64,000 nt of DNA from Enterobacter sp. BIGb0383 (GTDB taxonomy: Bacteria; Pseudomonadota; Gammaproteobacteria; Enterobacterales; Enterobacteriaceae). The DNA lies in NCBI RefSeq assembly GCF_003751845.1, contig NZ_RJKQ01000001.1, positions 744,001 to 808,000 of the forward strand. The letters run 5' to 3'. Below, piece by piece: positions 46,512-55,553 of this stretch (position 1 is its first letter; the number at the start of each line of letters is the position of its first letter). A program made the translations under genes and the position numbers. The notes beneath the pieces were generated by a model. That model did no database searches. It had not been told where the DNA came from and was given only the letters and a program-made list of their open reading frames with translations.

Positions 46512-49124
46512 TTAACCGAGGTCCGGTACAGGGTTCAGAATCAGCACTTCATTGTCGCTGGCGCTGATGGTCTGCTGCTGCGCTTCGCCGCCGTCACGCG
46601 TCAGCGTCAGGGACACCACCCGCTGTACCAGCGGCGACTGCTGCAGTGTCGCCAGTAACTGGTAGTAATCCACCCGGTTGCCGGGCGTGACCGCCTGTTT
46701 CTGATCGTCACCCCAGGGCATATAGCGCTGCTGTAGCCAGCTTTCCAGCTGGCGGTAGCCGTAGTCAGGCGATATTCCGGCGATAAAAATCACCCGATAG
46801 AGCGCGGTTACATCGATATAGGTGGGGTTCAACAGTTCAGGCGTCGCCCACAGGCTGGTGTACTGCTGCAGCCAGCTGGCCATTTCCGCCAGCCGCGCAC
46901 TGCTCAGCGCCGGGCGCAGGGCATCGTCGTTATCGCGATAACGACTGTCCGGGATCGCCAGCAGCTGCTGCTCCGTCAGGGCCGGAATATGGTTGAGTTT
47001 TTGCTCATCGGGAAACTGGACATCGTACAGTTGCGGGTAGCGGTCCATCAGCATACTGCGCATATTCCCCCAGCTGATGGCTCGCTGACGGTGCGCAATA
47101 CGGGTAGCCGCCCGCTGAAGCAGCGCGTCCTGCGTTTCCTGAATCTGGCCGCCCGTGGATGGCAGCAGTTGGGTAACGCTGCTGATTTCCGTTACCGGGC
47201 TCGCCAGCTGGCTGATGGTGCCGGCCGGTAATGCCTGCGCATAGTGGCTATTATCCACCGTGCCCGTGGTATCCAGGGTGGCGGTCATTGCGCCGGCAAA
47301 GATGGCATTCAGCCGGGGAACGGTGTCAGCGGCAAAAGCGTCACCGTCTGCCGGCTCAGCTTTTATCCAGTAATAGTCTGCGGAAAAATTCGCAAAATCC
47401 GACCCCGCCGCGCTATCCTCCGGCAGCACAGCGCGCCAGAGCGCGCTGGTGGAAAGCCCGCCGGTACTGTCCAGCACCCCCGATGATAGCGAAACCCACT
47501 CGCCCTGGTTGCTGTAATAGAACCAGCTAAGATTGAGCGATGCCGGGGCGTTGAGCGACCAGTACACTGACAGGGTTTCGCCCGGCGTTACCTCGCTGAA
47601 TCCAAGATAAAGCGCCGGGGCCGTGTCTCCTGAGTCCTGTACCGCCAGGCGGACAGCCGATGAGGCGCTGTTGGACAGGGAAAGCGATGCCGCAAAGGTG
47701 GTATCGATCCGGCTGACCTGCGGCGTCCAGGGGGCATTCTTACCCTCGGGTGATTGTTGCCACGCGGCGTGATTGAAATCGGCTCCGCTCAGCACGACCC
47801 GGGCAATATATCCCGCAGTGGCAGAAGTATCTGCCGGAATGATGACGTGAAGCGGCTCCCCTTGTGGGGTCCCCTCGCCGGAAAAAAGCGGCTGCTCGTC
47901 CCCCTGCTGTTCCGTACCGTCGGGCGCAACCAGAACAATCTGCGCTTTGAACGCTGCGTTATCGGCCGGTGGCTCAGGATAATCCGCATACCACTGGGCG
48001 AAACTCTGCTGGGGGAGATCGCGCCACTGCGGCTGAATCGTCAGCGTCCCGCCGGTGCGTGAGAACGCCACCGGGAGAGTGAGTTCAAAAGCGCTCCCAA
48101 GCTGCGGCTGTGCACCGAACGGATAGCTAAAGGTATCAAGATGGCCGGCACCGTCCTGGCTGACGTAGTCCGTCTCCTGGCAGTTATCAATCGCCACCGT
48201 CAGGGCATCCGGTGCGGCGCCGCCCTGAGTCGTCGGAGAACGTAATACCAGCTGTGGCGCGGTCCATGCCTGAGGCTGAGCGTTACGGGCTTTCTGCAGG
48301 GTCTGCGCGGAGAGGCGGAACACAGCGGAAGTGCCGTCGCGCTGAAAATCCAGATCCCCGCTCTTACCCACCAGCGCCAGGGTGGCCGCCGTGTCCAGGG
48401 TATTTTCCACCCGAAGATCGCCCGTCAGGGTCGCCAGCAGCAGGCTCTGCGAGACCTGCTGCTGCTGCGCGCTTTCATTGTCCGTCTGGCTGAACAGGCG
48501 GATGCCCTCATCAGGCAGGCTGATATTACTGGCCTGATCGAGTGCGGTGCTGACCCACCAGCTCCCGTCCGTATCCTGCCGGGTCCAGCACAGCAGGCTC
48601 AGCTGCTGAGGCGTAATCAGCAGGTTCTCATCGGTCAGATAAGAGAGCGTATTACCCGCGCTGTCCTGCCCGGCATCCAGCGCGGTACCGGCGGGCAGCA
48701 GGTATCCGGTGGTATTTCGCTGTAATTCAAAATTGACCACCACGCTGTCTGGCTGACTGTTACGCAGGGCAAATCCCAGCAAATCATAATAGTAAAGCGC
48801 CCGATGCCTGGCCGGCAGCGTATTCAGCAACTGCGTGGGGGTTTCCAGCAGCTGTAATAAGGCCAGTAAAAACGTCTGCTGGACCGGCAAACGCTGTTCC
48901 GCCAGCGCGGCATTCTGGTAAATATCACTCAGCTGCTGTGCCGTCGAACCGGCCAGCCAGAAGCTGTCCCATGTCGCGTCCTGATTGCTGGCAAAGGGGA
49001 TCAGCGCGCTATATTGCGCAATATTGTTCAGCCGCTGCTCGGCCGTGCGGATATCGAGCACAAAACTCTTGTCAGCGATATTGCTGGCCAGTTTCTTTTT
49101 CAGTTCATCCAGGTCTGAGATCAT
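46512..49124 (-). CDS. afp11: Afp11-like baseplate wedge protein (gp6/J-like)
   Basis: An 870-residue protein with the N-terminal segment SDLDELKKKLASNIADKSFV typical of Afp11/Pvc11 and a C-terminal region (LTRDGGEAQQQTISASDNEVLILNPV) resembling the J-type wedge end. It forms the baseplate wedge with Afp12 and binds gp25-like Afp9. I use the ATG at 49124; a GTG at 49133 adds three residues. Confidence 0.88.
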   Translation of the reverse strand: MISDLDELKKKLASNIADKSFVLDIRTAEQRLNNIAQYSALIPFASNQDATWDSFWLAGSTAQQLSDIYQNAALAEQRLPVQQTFLLALLQLLETPTQLLNTLPARHRALYYYDLLGFALRNSQPDSVVVNFELQRNTTGYLLPAGTALDAGQDSAGNTLSYLTDENLLITPQQLSLLCWTRQDTDGSWWVSTALDQASNISLPDEGIRLFSQTDNESAQQQQVSQSLLLATLTGDLRVENTLDTAATLALVGKSGDLDFQRDGTSAVFRLSAQTLQKARNAQPQAWTAPQLVLRSPTTQGGAAPDALTVAIDNCQETDYVSQDGAGHLDTFSYPFGAQPQLGSAFELTLPVAFSRTGGTLTIQPQWRDLPQQSFAQWYADYPEPPADNAAFKAQIVLVAPDGTEQQGDEQPLFSGEGTPQGEPLHVIIPADTSATAGYIARVVLSGADFNHAAWQQSPEGKNAPWTPQVSRIDTTFAASLSLSNSASSAVRLAVQDSGDTAPALYLGFSEVTPGETLSVYWSLNAPASLNLSWFYYSNQGEWVSLSSGVLDSTGGLSTSALWRAVLPEDSAAGSDFANFSADYYWIKAEPADGDAFAADTVPRLNAIFAGAMTATLDTTGTVDNSHYAQALPAGTISQLASPVTEISSVTQLLPSTGGQIQETQDALLQRAATRIAHRQRAISWGNMRSMLMDRYPQLYDVQFPDEQKLNHIPALTEQQLLAIPDSRYRDNDDALRPALSSARLAEMASWLQQYTSLWATPELLNPTYIDVTALYRVIFIAGISPDYGYRQLESWLQQRYMPWGDDQKQAVTPGNRVDYYQLLATLQQSPLVQRVVSLTLTRDGGEAQQQTISASDNEVLILNPVPDLG

Positions 49125-49203
49125 AGTATCCACTCACGGGCTGATAATGGACATGCGCATTCTGCTGCGGCAGAAAACGCGCTATTTACCGAACGGAACG
49201 GAG

Positions 49204-49620
49204 TTATCCCGCCGTAACAAATAACTGGCTGTTAGTAAAACTTCCGGACCCCGACGCCATCGGGGTAGGATCGGGCCCGGTGTTTGGATTGGTTGCAGGC
49301 GTCTGAACGGTAAACAGGGCGATAAACTGGCTCCCCACCACAATCACCGGGGTCTGCGCCATGACAAAGGGAGCCTGCTGGTCTGCCGCCAGGCTGGCTA
49401 TGGTCAGGGTGCCGCTTCCGGACTGTGGATAGGCTGAACTGATATAGGTGGCAGACACCGATACCTTTTTTTCATCCCCCAGGATACAGACGTTTTTATT
49501 GTCAATCGTCGCCTCCCCGGTGCCGCTTATCTGCGCGAGGCCCGTTACCGTCACGGTATTGGCCCCAAACTGCGGATCGAATTTCAGCTGGTCGCCATCA
49601 ACAATCACATAGTCACTCAT
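49204..49620 (-). CDS. afp10: Afp10-like spike tip protein (PAAR-like)
   Basis: A 138-residue beta-rich protein: DQLKFDPQFGANTV, ATIDNKNVCILGDEKKV and YPQSGSGTLTIASL are conserved in Afp10/Pvc10, which cap the VgrG-like spike. A Pro/Gly-rich end (ATNPNTGPDPTPMAS) follows. Its ATG overlaps the Afp9 stop by 4 bases. Confidence 0.88.
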   Translation of the reverse strand: MSDYVIVDGDQLKFDPQFGANTVTVTGLAQISGTGEATIDNKNVCILGDEKKVSVSATYISSAYPQSGSGTLTIASLAADQQAPFVMAQTPVIVVGSQFIALFTVQTPATNPNTGPDPTPMASGSGSFTNSQLFVTAG

Positions 49621-50039
49621 ATCAACCTCAGCGCCAGGCCTTCATTTAGATTCAGGGTTCCCTCCACCACTTCGGTAAGCTGACTTCCGGTGAGGGTCAC
49701 GGTAATTTGTACCCACAGACGGCTGGGCTCATTGTCGGCAGGCTTGATCACCACGTCCTTTAGCGTCACTCTCGGCTCGTAGCGCAGGATCGTTTCCTCT
49801 ATCCGGCTCTGTATATTTGCCAGCAGCTCATCGGAAATATTCTCAAAGAGAAAATCATTCATCCCGGCGCCCCAGCTTTCACGCATAATGCGTTCGCCGA
49901 TTTCGGTCAGGAACAGGACCTGCAGGCTTTGTAGAACGGCATCCGTCCCTTCAGCCATCTTTACACCGCTTTCAGGGGAGAACTGCGGCGGAAATGCCCA
50001 GCAGCGTCCCAGCGTATTGACTAGCGTGTCGTCACTCAT
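49617..50039 (-). CDS. afp9: Afp9-like gp25 baseplate protein
   Basis: A 140-residue gp25-like protein. The EIGERIMRESWGAGMNDFLFE motif and the C-terminal strands (LWVQITVTLTG) are diagnostic. It nucleates the sheath on the baseplate. GAGGCGAAA precedes the ATG; the stop overlaps the start of Afp10. Confidence 0.93.
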   Translation of the reverse strand: MSDDTLVNTLGRCWAFPPQFSPESGVKMAEGTDAVLQSLQVLFLTEIGERIMRESWGAGMNDFLFENISDELLANIQSRIEETILRYEPRVTLKDVVIKPADNEPSRLWVQITVTLTGSQLTEVVEGTLNLNEGLALRLI

Positions 50040-50060
50040 TTTCGCCTCGCAGTTGTCAGG

Positions 50061-51641
50061 TTATTTTTTCAGATTGATACTGGCGCTGGTGATTTCCACC
50101 TGGCTTTCCCCACTCGCCGACAGCTTCTCGCTGGCCTGGAAGCTGATGGATTTTGCGGTGAACGTCATTTCGTCTGGCGTTGTAAGCTGAAAGTTCTGGT
50201 CCGCCGTCAGCGTCAGGCTGTTGTTGCCCGACGCCAGCGTGACGGTTTTTTCTTCGGTATTAATCTGCAGCTGTGCGGTGTAGTCGTCTTTGCTTACCAC
50301 CAGCTCTTTGCGCAGGTTTTGCGCATCGGGCGGGAAAGGCGCGCTGTTTTTTGGGTTGTGTAGCGAATCTAAAATCACCGGATAGCGCGGATCGCTTTCA
50401 ATAAACCCCACCACCACTTCATCTCCCGGCTCAGGGTAAAAACAGAAGCCACTGGCTTTGCTGGCCCAGGGTTTCCCCAGACGGGCGAAGATATGTTCAC
50501 CGGGCAGATTAAGCGCAGGCAGTGAAATAGGGATCCTGTCCAGCTGTTCAGGATCGACGGTAAAATCCGCTACCGTGGCAATATGCAGGGACTGAACGGA
50601 CGGGACGGGGTCTGTAAAATCAGCGGGCAGGCCCGCCAGCAGCTCGCTGCGCCAGCCATCCTCCGTATTAAACAACTGATTAATGCCGGTCAGCATGGCA
50701 GTACCGTCCAGTCCGGCGCCAAATTTATCCAGCTTTACGCTCTCTCCCAGACGGAAGTCGCGCGTCCCATCCAGCACAATCCGCCCCTGTACACCGGTCA
50801 GCTGCTGATGGTTTATCCAGGAGCGGGAAAGGGTATTGAGCTGGGTTTCCGGCATTGTGCTGAACGCCAGCTGATAATCCGGCTGTCGCGATAGCGTTAC
50901 CCCCTGCCCGGCGGCTTTCCAGGGATGGAAGGTATCGGAACCGCTTTTTTGTGCCGAACCGAGCTTTTGCTCTGCAACATCCCAGCCGCGCAGCGACAGG
51001 CTGTCAGGCGTAAAACGATTATCAAAGGTCAGATCAATCTCATGCAGGGTGTAATCGCTGTACTCTGCGTAACGCTCAAGGGTATGGGCGGCCGATGCAG
51101 GCGCGGCAATTTGTGACACCGTCACTGAACTGCTGGCCGCATCGGGCAGCAGCCAGCTGTTGGTGGCAAACAGCCTGCTGAGAATAAACTGCCAGTCGCT
51201 TACCCTGAACTGCACCATCTGATCGTGTCGGGTCGCCGATGGCGTCGCCGTCCGGGTCATTTTTACCCCGGCCTGCTGAAAGAGCGCATTCAGGATTGTG
51301 CCATCGTCCTGCTGGCGAAATACCCGACTGTGAGGATAAAACGCCAGCTTTTGCAGAACATGACGCGCCTCCAGCCGGACGGACCACAGTTTTCCCCGCA
51401 GTAAGAGGCGTTTTTGCGTCAGGGTTCCGCTAAATAGCGGGGTGCCATCCAGTTCAATCAGCACCGCAGCACCGGGTGAGATGTCAGCCACCGCACTTTG
51501 CGCCAGCGTATCTTTGCTGTCGGTCGGGATCTGTAGCTCCAGCCGGGCAGAGGGGATGGCATTGATCTGCTGCGCAACACGCAACCGGCTGATTCCCAGG
51601 GAACAGACCTTCCCGCCAATTTTCAGGACGATCTCATTCAT
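50061..51641 (-). CDS. afp8: Afp8-like VgrG-type central spike
   Basis: A 526-residue spike. The N-terminal gp27-like part has LKIGGKVCSLGISRLRV; DYTLHEIDLTF and the gp5 OB-fold GKPWASKASGFCFYPEPGDEVVVGF follow, then a beta-helix end (TLASGNNSLTLTADQNFQL). No effector domain is fused at the C-terminus, which ends SASINLKK. Its ATG overlaps the stop of Afp7 (ATGA). Confidence 0.93.
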   Translation of the reverse strand: MNEIVLKIGGKVCSLGISRLRVAQQINAIPSARLELQIPTDSKDTLAQSAVADISPGAAVLIELDGTPLFSGTLTQKRLLLRGKLWSVRLEARHVLQKLAFYPHSRVFRQQDDGTILNALFQQAGVKMTRTATPSATRHDQMVQFRVSDWQFILSRLFATNSWLLPDAASSSVTVSQIAAPASAAHTLERYAEYSDYTLHEIDLTFDNRFTPDSLSLRGWDVAEQKLGSAQKSGSDTFHPWKAAGQGVTLSRQPDYQLAFSTMPETQLNTLSRSWINHQQLTGVQGRIVLDGTRDFRLGESVKLDKFGAGLDGTAMLTGINQLFNTEDGWRSELLAGLPADFTDPVPSVQSLHIATVADFTVDPEQLDRIPISLPALNLPGEHIFARLGKPWASKASGFCFYPEPGDEVVVGFIESDPRYPVILDSLHNPKNSAPFPPDAQNLRKELVVSKDDYTAQLQINTEEKTVTLASGNNSLTLTADQNFQLTTPDEMTFTAKSISFQASEKLSASGESQVEITSASINLKK

Positions 51642-52327
51642 ATCCCGCCCCCTTTCAGCGCCTGCAGATAATCTCCCGGCTGAAAGTCGTCAAGGTTGTC
51701 CAGATCGTTATCCCAGGCCATCGACAGATAATCCACGCTATCGGCCAGGGTGGCGCTTGCGGTCAGAGCCATCTGCGGCAATGACGCCAGGTCCGGCACG
51801 CCAAGTAAGGCCTGAGCGGGCGATTGCTGATTCAGCTCCGTCTGCTGAATGACAAAGCTTTCATCGGCAACCAGACTCAGACGCACCGTGGCACGTAGCG
51901 GCGTGGCATCGCGGTCAAATAGCGTATAGGCGACGGAGAGATCGTTGGCCCGCCCGGCAAACCAGCCCTTATTTTCCCAGCGCATTTTCCCCCAGCTGAT
52001 ACGCAAAAAGCAGGGAGACTCGGTAGCCGCATTGACCGCACACAAGGATTTCAGCATCGCAATCTGGCTTTCCACCGGCGTGGTGTTCCCCGGCATCTGG
52101 CTGTCAAACAGCAGATTCAGGCTCAGACCCACCGGTTCGGCGATCACATAGCGGTTACTCTGGGAGGCCTTATTAATGGTCTCTTCCGTGCGAAAGCGCG
52201 TCTGATAATCGAGCTGGATGCTCTCCGGGTTATACATCGCGCTCATCTTGCCGGCCGGGATTTTCCCTTCCCGATCTTTCCACGCACCGATCGTCAGTTT
52301 TGATAAACCTCGTTCAAGTAAGCTCAC
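51638..52327 (-). CDS. afp7: Afp7-like tube-baseplate hub protein
   Basis: A 229-residue protein of the CIS tube-initiator family. The N-terminal domain (LTIGAWKDREGKIPAGKMSA, MYNPESIQLDYQ, FLRISWGKMRW) is conserved. Family members end in a LysM domain; here only a LDDFQPGDYLQAL stub resembling the start of LysM remains, so the LysM is truncated or degenerate. It starts with GTG at 52327 overlapping the Afp6 stop (GTGA). Confidence 0.9.
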   Translation of the reverse strand: MSLLERGLSKLTIGAWKDREGKIPAGKMSAMYNPESIQLDYQTRFRTEETINKASQSNRYVIAEPVGLSLNLLFDSQMPGNTTPVESQIAMLKSLCAVNAATESPCFLRISWGKMRWENKGWFAGRANDLSVAYTLFDRDATPLRATVRLSLVADESFVIQQTELNQQSPAQALLGVPDLASLPQMALTASATLADSVDYLSMAWDNDLDNLDDFQPGDYLQALKGGGI

Positions 52328-52491
52328 AGTTGCCCCCTTTCCTGCAGATATTCCAGCACTTCACGCTTGAGTTTTTCCAGCAGCCGCTGTTCATCCCATT
52401 CCGTATAACCTGCCGGTGAGGATGCCGCTGCCTGCGCTGACGTTTCTGTCACTTCAACCTGAATCACCAGTTCGCGAATTTCAACGGTCAT
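52324..52491 (-). CDS. afp6: Afp6-like small protein (DUF5908)
   Basis: A 55-residue product, MTVEIRELVIQVEV..., which fits the DUF5908 pattern IEIRELVI. An amphipathic helix (EQRLLEKLKREVLEYLQ) ends it. The ATG at 52491 overlaps the Afp5 stop and the TGA overlaps the Afp7 GTG, so it is translationally coupled at both ends. In Afp its role is unknown. Confidence 0.88.
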   Translation of the reverse strand: MTVEIRELVIQVEVTETSAQAAASSPAGYTEWDEQRLLEKLKREVLEYLQERGQL

Positions 52492-52940
52492 AACTTGTCT
52501 CCCAGGATGCTCATATCCTGATAGCGGAGTTCGAGGGAGTTGATCAAAACGGTATTACTGCTGGCGTCCAGGTCCCCGATCTGCCAGCGTACCGGCAGGG
52601 CATGGCTTAGTGCCCAGGTGGTTAGCGGTATACCGGATTCATTCAGCAGCATGATGACCACGTTGGCCCACTGGGTACTTTCCCGGCGTAAGACCCGATC
52701 AAACTGCGTGGTCAGTATTGACGCATTGGTCACGCCGCGCTCCAGCAGCAGGCTGCCGTGGTTGACCTTTTCCGCCAGCCAGAGGTTGCGAATATTTTCG
52801 CCGCCTTCCCGGAGCTGGCTCACCTCCAGCTCGCGTGACAGGCCGGAGATCCGCTGGAAAGCAACATCAAGCGGAGCCGGGATGGTGTTAAACACAAAGT
52901 TCACCGTAAATCGATGGGCCACTACCGGTATGTCCGCCAT
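52488..52940 (-). CDS. afp5: Afp5-like second inner-tube protein
   Basis: A 150-residue tube-fold protein (gp19/Hcp-like): HRFTVNFVFNT, FQRISGLSRELEVSQLREGG and LPVRWQIGDLDASSNTVLI. In Afp it forms the ring that joins tube and hub. It differs clearly from the Afp1-like tubes. GGGAG precedes the ATG and the gene follows the sheath stop by 2 bases. Confidence 0.92.
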   Translation of the reverse strand: MADIPVVAHRFTVNFVFNTIPAPLDVAFQRISGLSRELEVSQLREGGENIRNLWLAEKVNHGSLLLERGVTNASILTTQFDRVLRRESTQWANVVIMLLNESGIPLTTWALSHALPVRWQIGDLDASSNTVLINSLELRYQDMSILGDKL

Positions 52941-52942
52941 AA

Positions 52943-54169
52943 TCAGCTCCCGTTGTTGGTGGTGGCTGAACCATCACGCAGGTCCAGCGTCAGATTGATA
53001 TCAATAAATTCTGCCGGTGCCAGCAGCGCCAGCCGGAGCTGGATGATCATCTTCCCGGCACTGATATCCTCTGCGCTCATGGTGTCATTGAGGCCAATGT
53101 TTACCGTAAAGGCCTCCTCTTCGGTGGTGCCAAAAAACGCACCGTCCAGCCACTGCTGCCGCAGCCAGGTCCAGATTTGCCCCTGCAGTTTCATCCAGGT
53201 CTGAGCATTGTTCGGTTCGAATAAGAACACGCGCGCCAGGTCACTCAGATAGGCTTCCACGCTGTTCGCCAGCAGCCGGGTCTGGATATAGCGCCAGGGC
53301 GAGCTTTCGTCATTCAGCAGCGTACGACAGCCCCACAGGCGCACCCCTTTTCCCGCAAAGCTGCGGATCGGGTTGCAATAAACCCCGTCCTGATTAAGCA
53401 GATCCCGGGACTGGAGAATATTGCGGGATGGCCGCAGGGTTTTCGCCAGGGCGATATTGGCCGGAGGCTTCCAGACGCCGTTATCCGTCGCACTGCTCTG
53501 AATAACGGCAGCCACCGCTGGCAAGGGCGACAAGAAAAGGTATGTTTTCACGTCGCTGCCGTCCTGCACGTAGCTGGTCTGTAACCGGGGCCACCATGCC
53601 GCTCCGTTCTGGCAAAGATCGGCTGAAAACGACTGCTTGCTGAGCGCGATCGCCTGGACGGGATCTTCTGGCTGTTCCAGCAGCGCAAAGCGCTGCTGGC
53701 CCTGGAGACAAAGCTGCAGCAGCGCCTGCCATCCCTGATACCAGAGCGTGGCCGGATCAATACTGTCGTCTGCAACAAGATCGTTAAGTTCGCTCATTTC
53801 CGGTACCAGCAGCAGGCCGGTATGGCGATCGGCAGCCACGCTCTCCTGCAGTTCGGCGCTCTGTAGCGCCGTAATCAAACGGGTCAGTCGGGTGGTGTTC
53901 TCTTCTTCTCCCGTTCCCAGAGGGAGGACATAACAGGACTGCCCGCGATTCTCAAAAAAATGGCGCAGGGAATACGCCAGGGTTCCGCGACCGCCAAACA
54001 GTGAGACGGCCTGCGTCAGCGACGTGACGTTAACGGGCACCAGCGTCGTGACGCTGCTGGCCTGCGTCACGGTATAACTCATAAACAGCGGCATCGTGAC
54101 CGCATCGTCGGCCAGTACTGAAGTTAGCGAGGTCTCACTGATTGAAACCCCAGGATTAACCATTGCCAT
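52943..54169 (-). CDS. afp4: Afp4-like sheath protein
   Basis: A 408-residue contractile-sheath protein. N-terminal NPGVSISETSLTSV arm; middle with LFGGRGTLAYSLRHFFENRG; the C-terminal core has the family features VRLWGCRTLLNDESSPWRYI, FEPNNAQTWMKLQGQ and the end GKMIIQLRLALLAPAEFIDI. The last of five sheath genes, adjacent to the Afp5 tube. AAGGAG lies 7 bases before the ATG. Confidence 0.92.
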   Translation of the reverse strand: MAMVNPGVSISETSLTSVLADDAVTMPLFMSYTVTQASSVTTLVPVNVTSLTQAVSLFGGRGTLAYSLRHFFENRGQSCYVLPLGTGEEENTTRLTRLITALQSAELQESVAADRHTGLLLVPEMSELNDLVADDSIDPATLWYQGWQALLQLCLQGQQRFALLEQPEDPVQAIALSKQSFSADLCQNGAAWWPRLQTSYVQDGSDVKTYLFLSPLPAVAAVIQSSATDNGVWKPPANIALAKTLRPSRNILQSRDLLNQDGVYCNPIRSFAGKGVRLWGCRTLLNDESSPWRYIQTRLLANSVEAYLSDLARVFLFEPNNAQTWMKLQGQIWTWLRQQWLDGAFFGTTEEEAFTVNIGLNDTMSAEDISAGKMIIQLRLALLAPAEFIDINLTLDLRDGSATTNNGS

Positions 54170-54217
54170 CGGAAACTCCTTACATGCCCGCAGGGGACTG
54201 CGGGCAGCCTTAGCCGA

Positions 54218-55534
54218 TTACTGCGTCATATCCTGGGTAAACTGCAGGATAATAAATTCCGCGGGGCGGACGGCGGCCATCCCGACCTGGACAATCATCT
54301 TTCCCTGATTAATATCGTCGGTGGTCATGGTGATGTCTTTCCCGATGCGCACAAAGTAAGCCTCATTCGCCTTATTACCGGCCAGCCCACCCTGTTGCCA
54401 CAGGCTATAGAGATAGTGGTCAATGGCCGCCTGCACCCGTTTCCAGGTCAGCTGGTTATTGGGTTCAAATACCATCGGGCGCAGCGCTTTTTTAATGTCG
54501 CGCTCGGCGGCATCAAACAGGCGTCGCACCGGAATATAACGCCAGTTATCATCATCCTGCAGCGTCCGCGCCCCCCAGACCACCGCCCCCCGATCGCTGA
54601 AGTAACGGATAACGTTGATCCCCGCCAGGTTCATTTCGCCCTGGGCATCATCCGTGACCCTAACGCTGACATCGGTGACGCCGTTCAGTACCACATTGGC
54701 CGGGGCTTTCCAGACGCCGCGCTGGGCGTCGGTTTTTGCATAAACGCCGGCCATCAGCGCGGAGACGGGCACGCTAAGTGAAGCAAGCAGTGAGGAGGTG
54801 AAAGATGAGGCGATCGTTTTAGCCAGATCCGGCTCAAGCGCCTGCAGGTCAGCAAGCGTCGAAGCCGTTTTTTTGGCATCAATATTGGTGTAGCCGGTTA
54901 TGGCAACAGCGGCATCGCCTGGCGCCGCAGTGGAAGAGACCAGAACCGCCGGATAATAGACGGCAATATGGGCGGAGCTACCGATACCCGCCGGAGCCTT
55001 ACCATCGTCGCTGTCGGCCAGCAGGAAATAGCCTTTATTCTGGTCCAGCGAGCCGACCAGCGCGCCGTAAACCGCCTCACGATAGGCCTTATCAGTTTCA
55101 GGGACAGCAAACAGGGTGATTTCACCCACCTCATCCGCCAGGCCCGGTAGTGCCGCAAGTGAATCACCTTTGGCGTCACTGAGCGCACAGATATAGCAGG
55201 CGCCGCCGCCGTTCTGGAAATAGAGCTGCAGGGCCAGCGTCGCGGTCGCGGCCACCGTGGGTACTCCGGCACTGTAGGTGTAGTTGGCGGGTTTATCAGC
55301 ATCATCAGGCGTTGAGGTAATGGTAACGCTCGCGCTTAGCCCCGCCGTCACGGAGAATTTTTGACTGAAATCCAGCCAGCTGCTGATGCGGGTTACAGTA
55401 CCAGAATAGCTGTCGTCAAGCGGGGTAAAACGGGCGATAAATAACGGAACGGCAGTGGCGCCCTGGCTCACGGAAATCGCCGGAGACGCATCTTCTTCAA
55501 TATAAACACCGGGTACGGTCGTTACAGTAGACAT
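54218..55534 (-). CDS. afp3: Afp3-like sheath protein
   Basis: A 438-residue sheath protein: N-terminus VTTVPGVYIEEDASPAIS, a long inserted domain (about 40-260), and the C-terminal core VVWGARTLQDDDNWRYIPVRR, FEPNNQLTWKRVQAAI and MIVQVGMAAVRPAEFIILQF. The best start is ATG at 55534 behind AAGGAAA. Its C-terminal ~130 residues are related to, but clearly diverged from, the three shorter sheaths upstream. Confidence 0.92.
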   Translation of the reverse strand: MSTVTTVPGVYIEEDASPAISVSQGATAVPLFIARFTPLDDSYSGTVTRISSWLDFSQKFSVTAGLSASVTITSTPDDADKPANYTYSAGVPTVAATATLALQLYFQNGGGACYICALSDAKGDSLAALPGLADEVGEITLFAVPETDKAYREAVYGALVGSLDQNKGYFLLADSDDGKAPAGIGSSAHIAVYYPAVLVSSTAAPGDAAVAITGYTNIDAKKTASTLADLQALEPDLAKTIASSFTSSLLASLSVPVSALMAGVYAKTDAQRGVWKAPANVVLNGVTDVSVRVTDDAQGEMNLAGINVIRYFSDRGAVVWGARTLQDDDNWRYIPVRRLFDAAERDIKKALRPMVFEPNNQLTWKRVQAAIDHYLYSLWQQGGLAGNKANEAYFVRIGKDITMTTDDINQGKMIVQVGMAAVRPAEFIILQFTQDMTQ

Positions 55535-55553
55535 AGCAGTTTCCTTCATTAAA

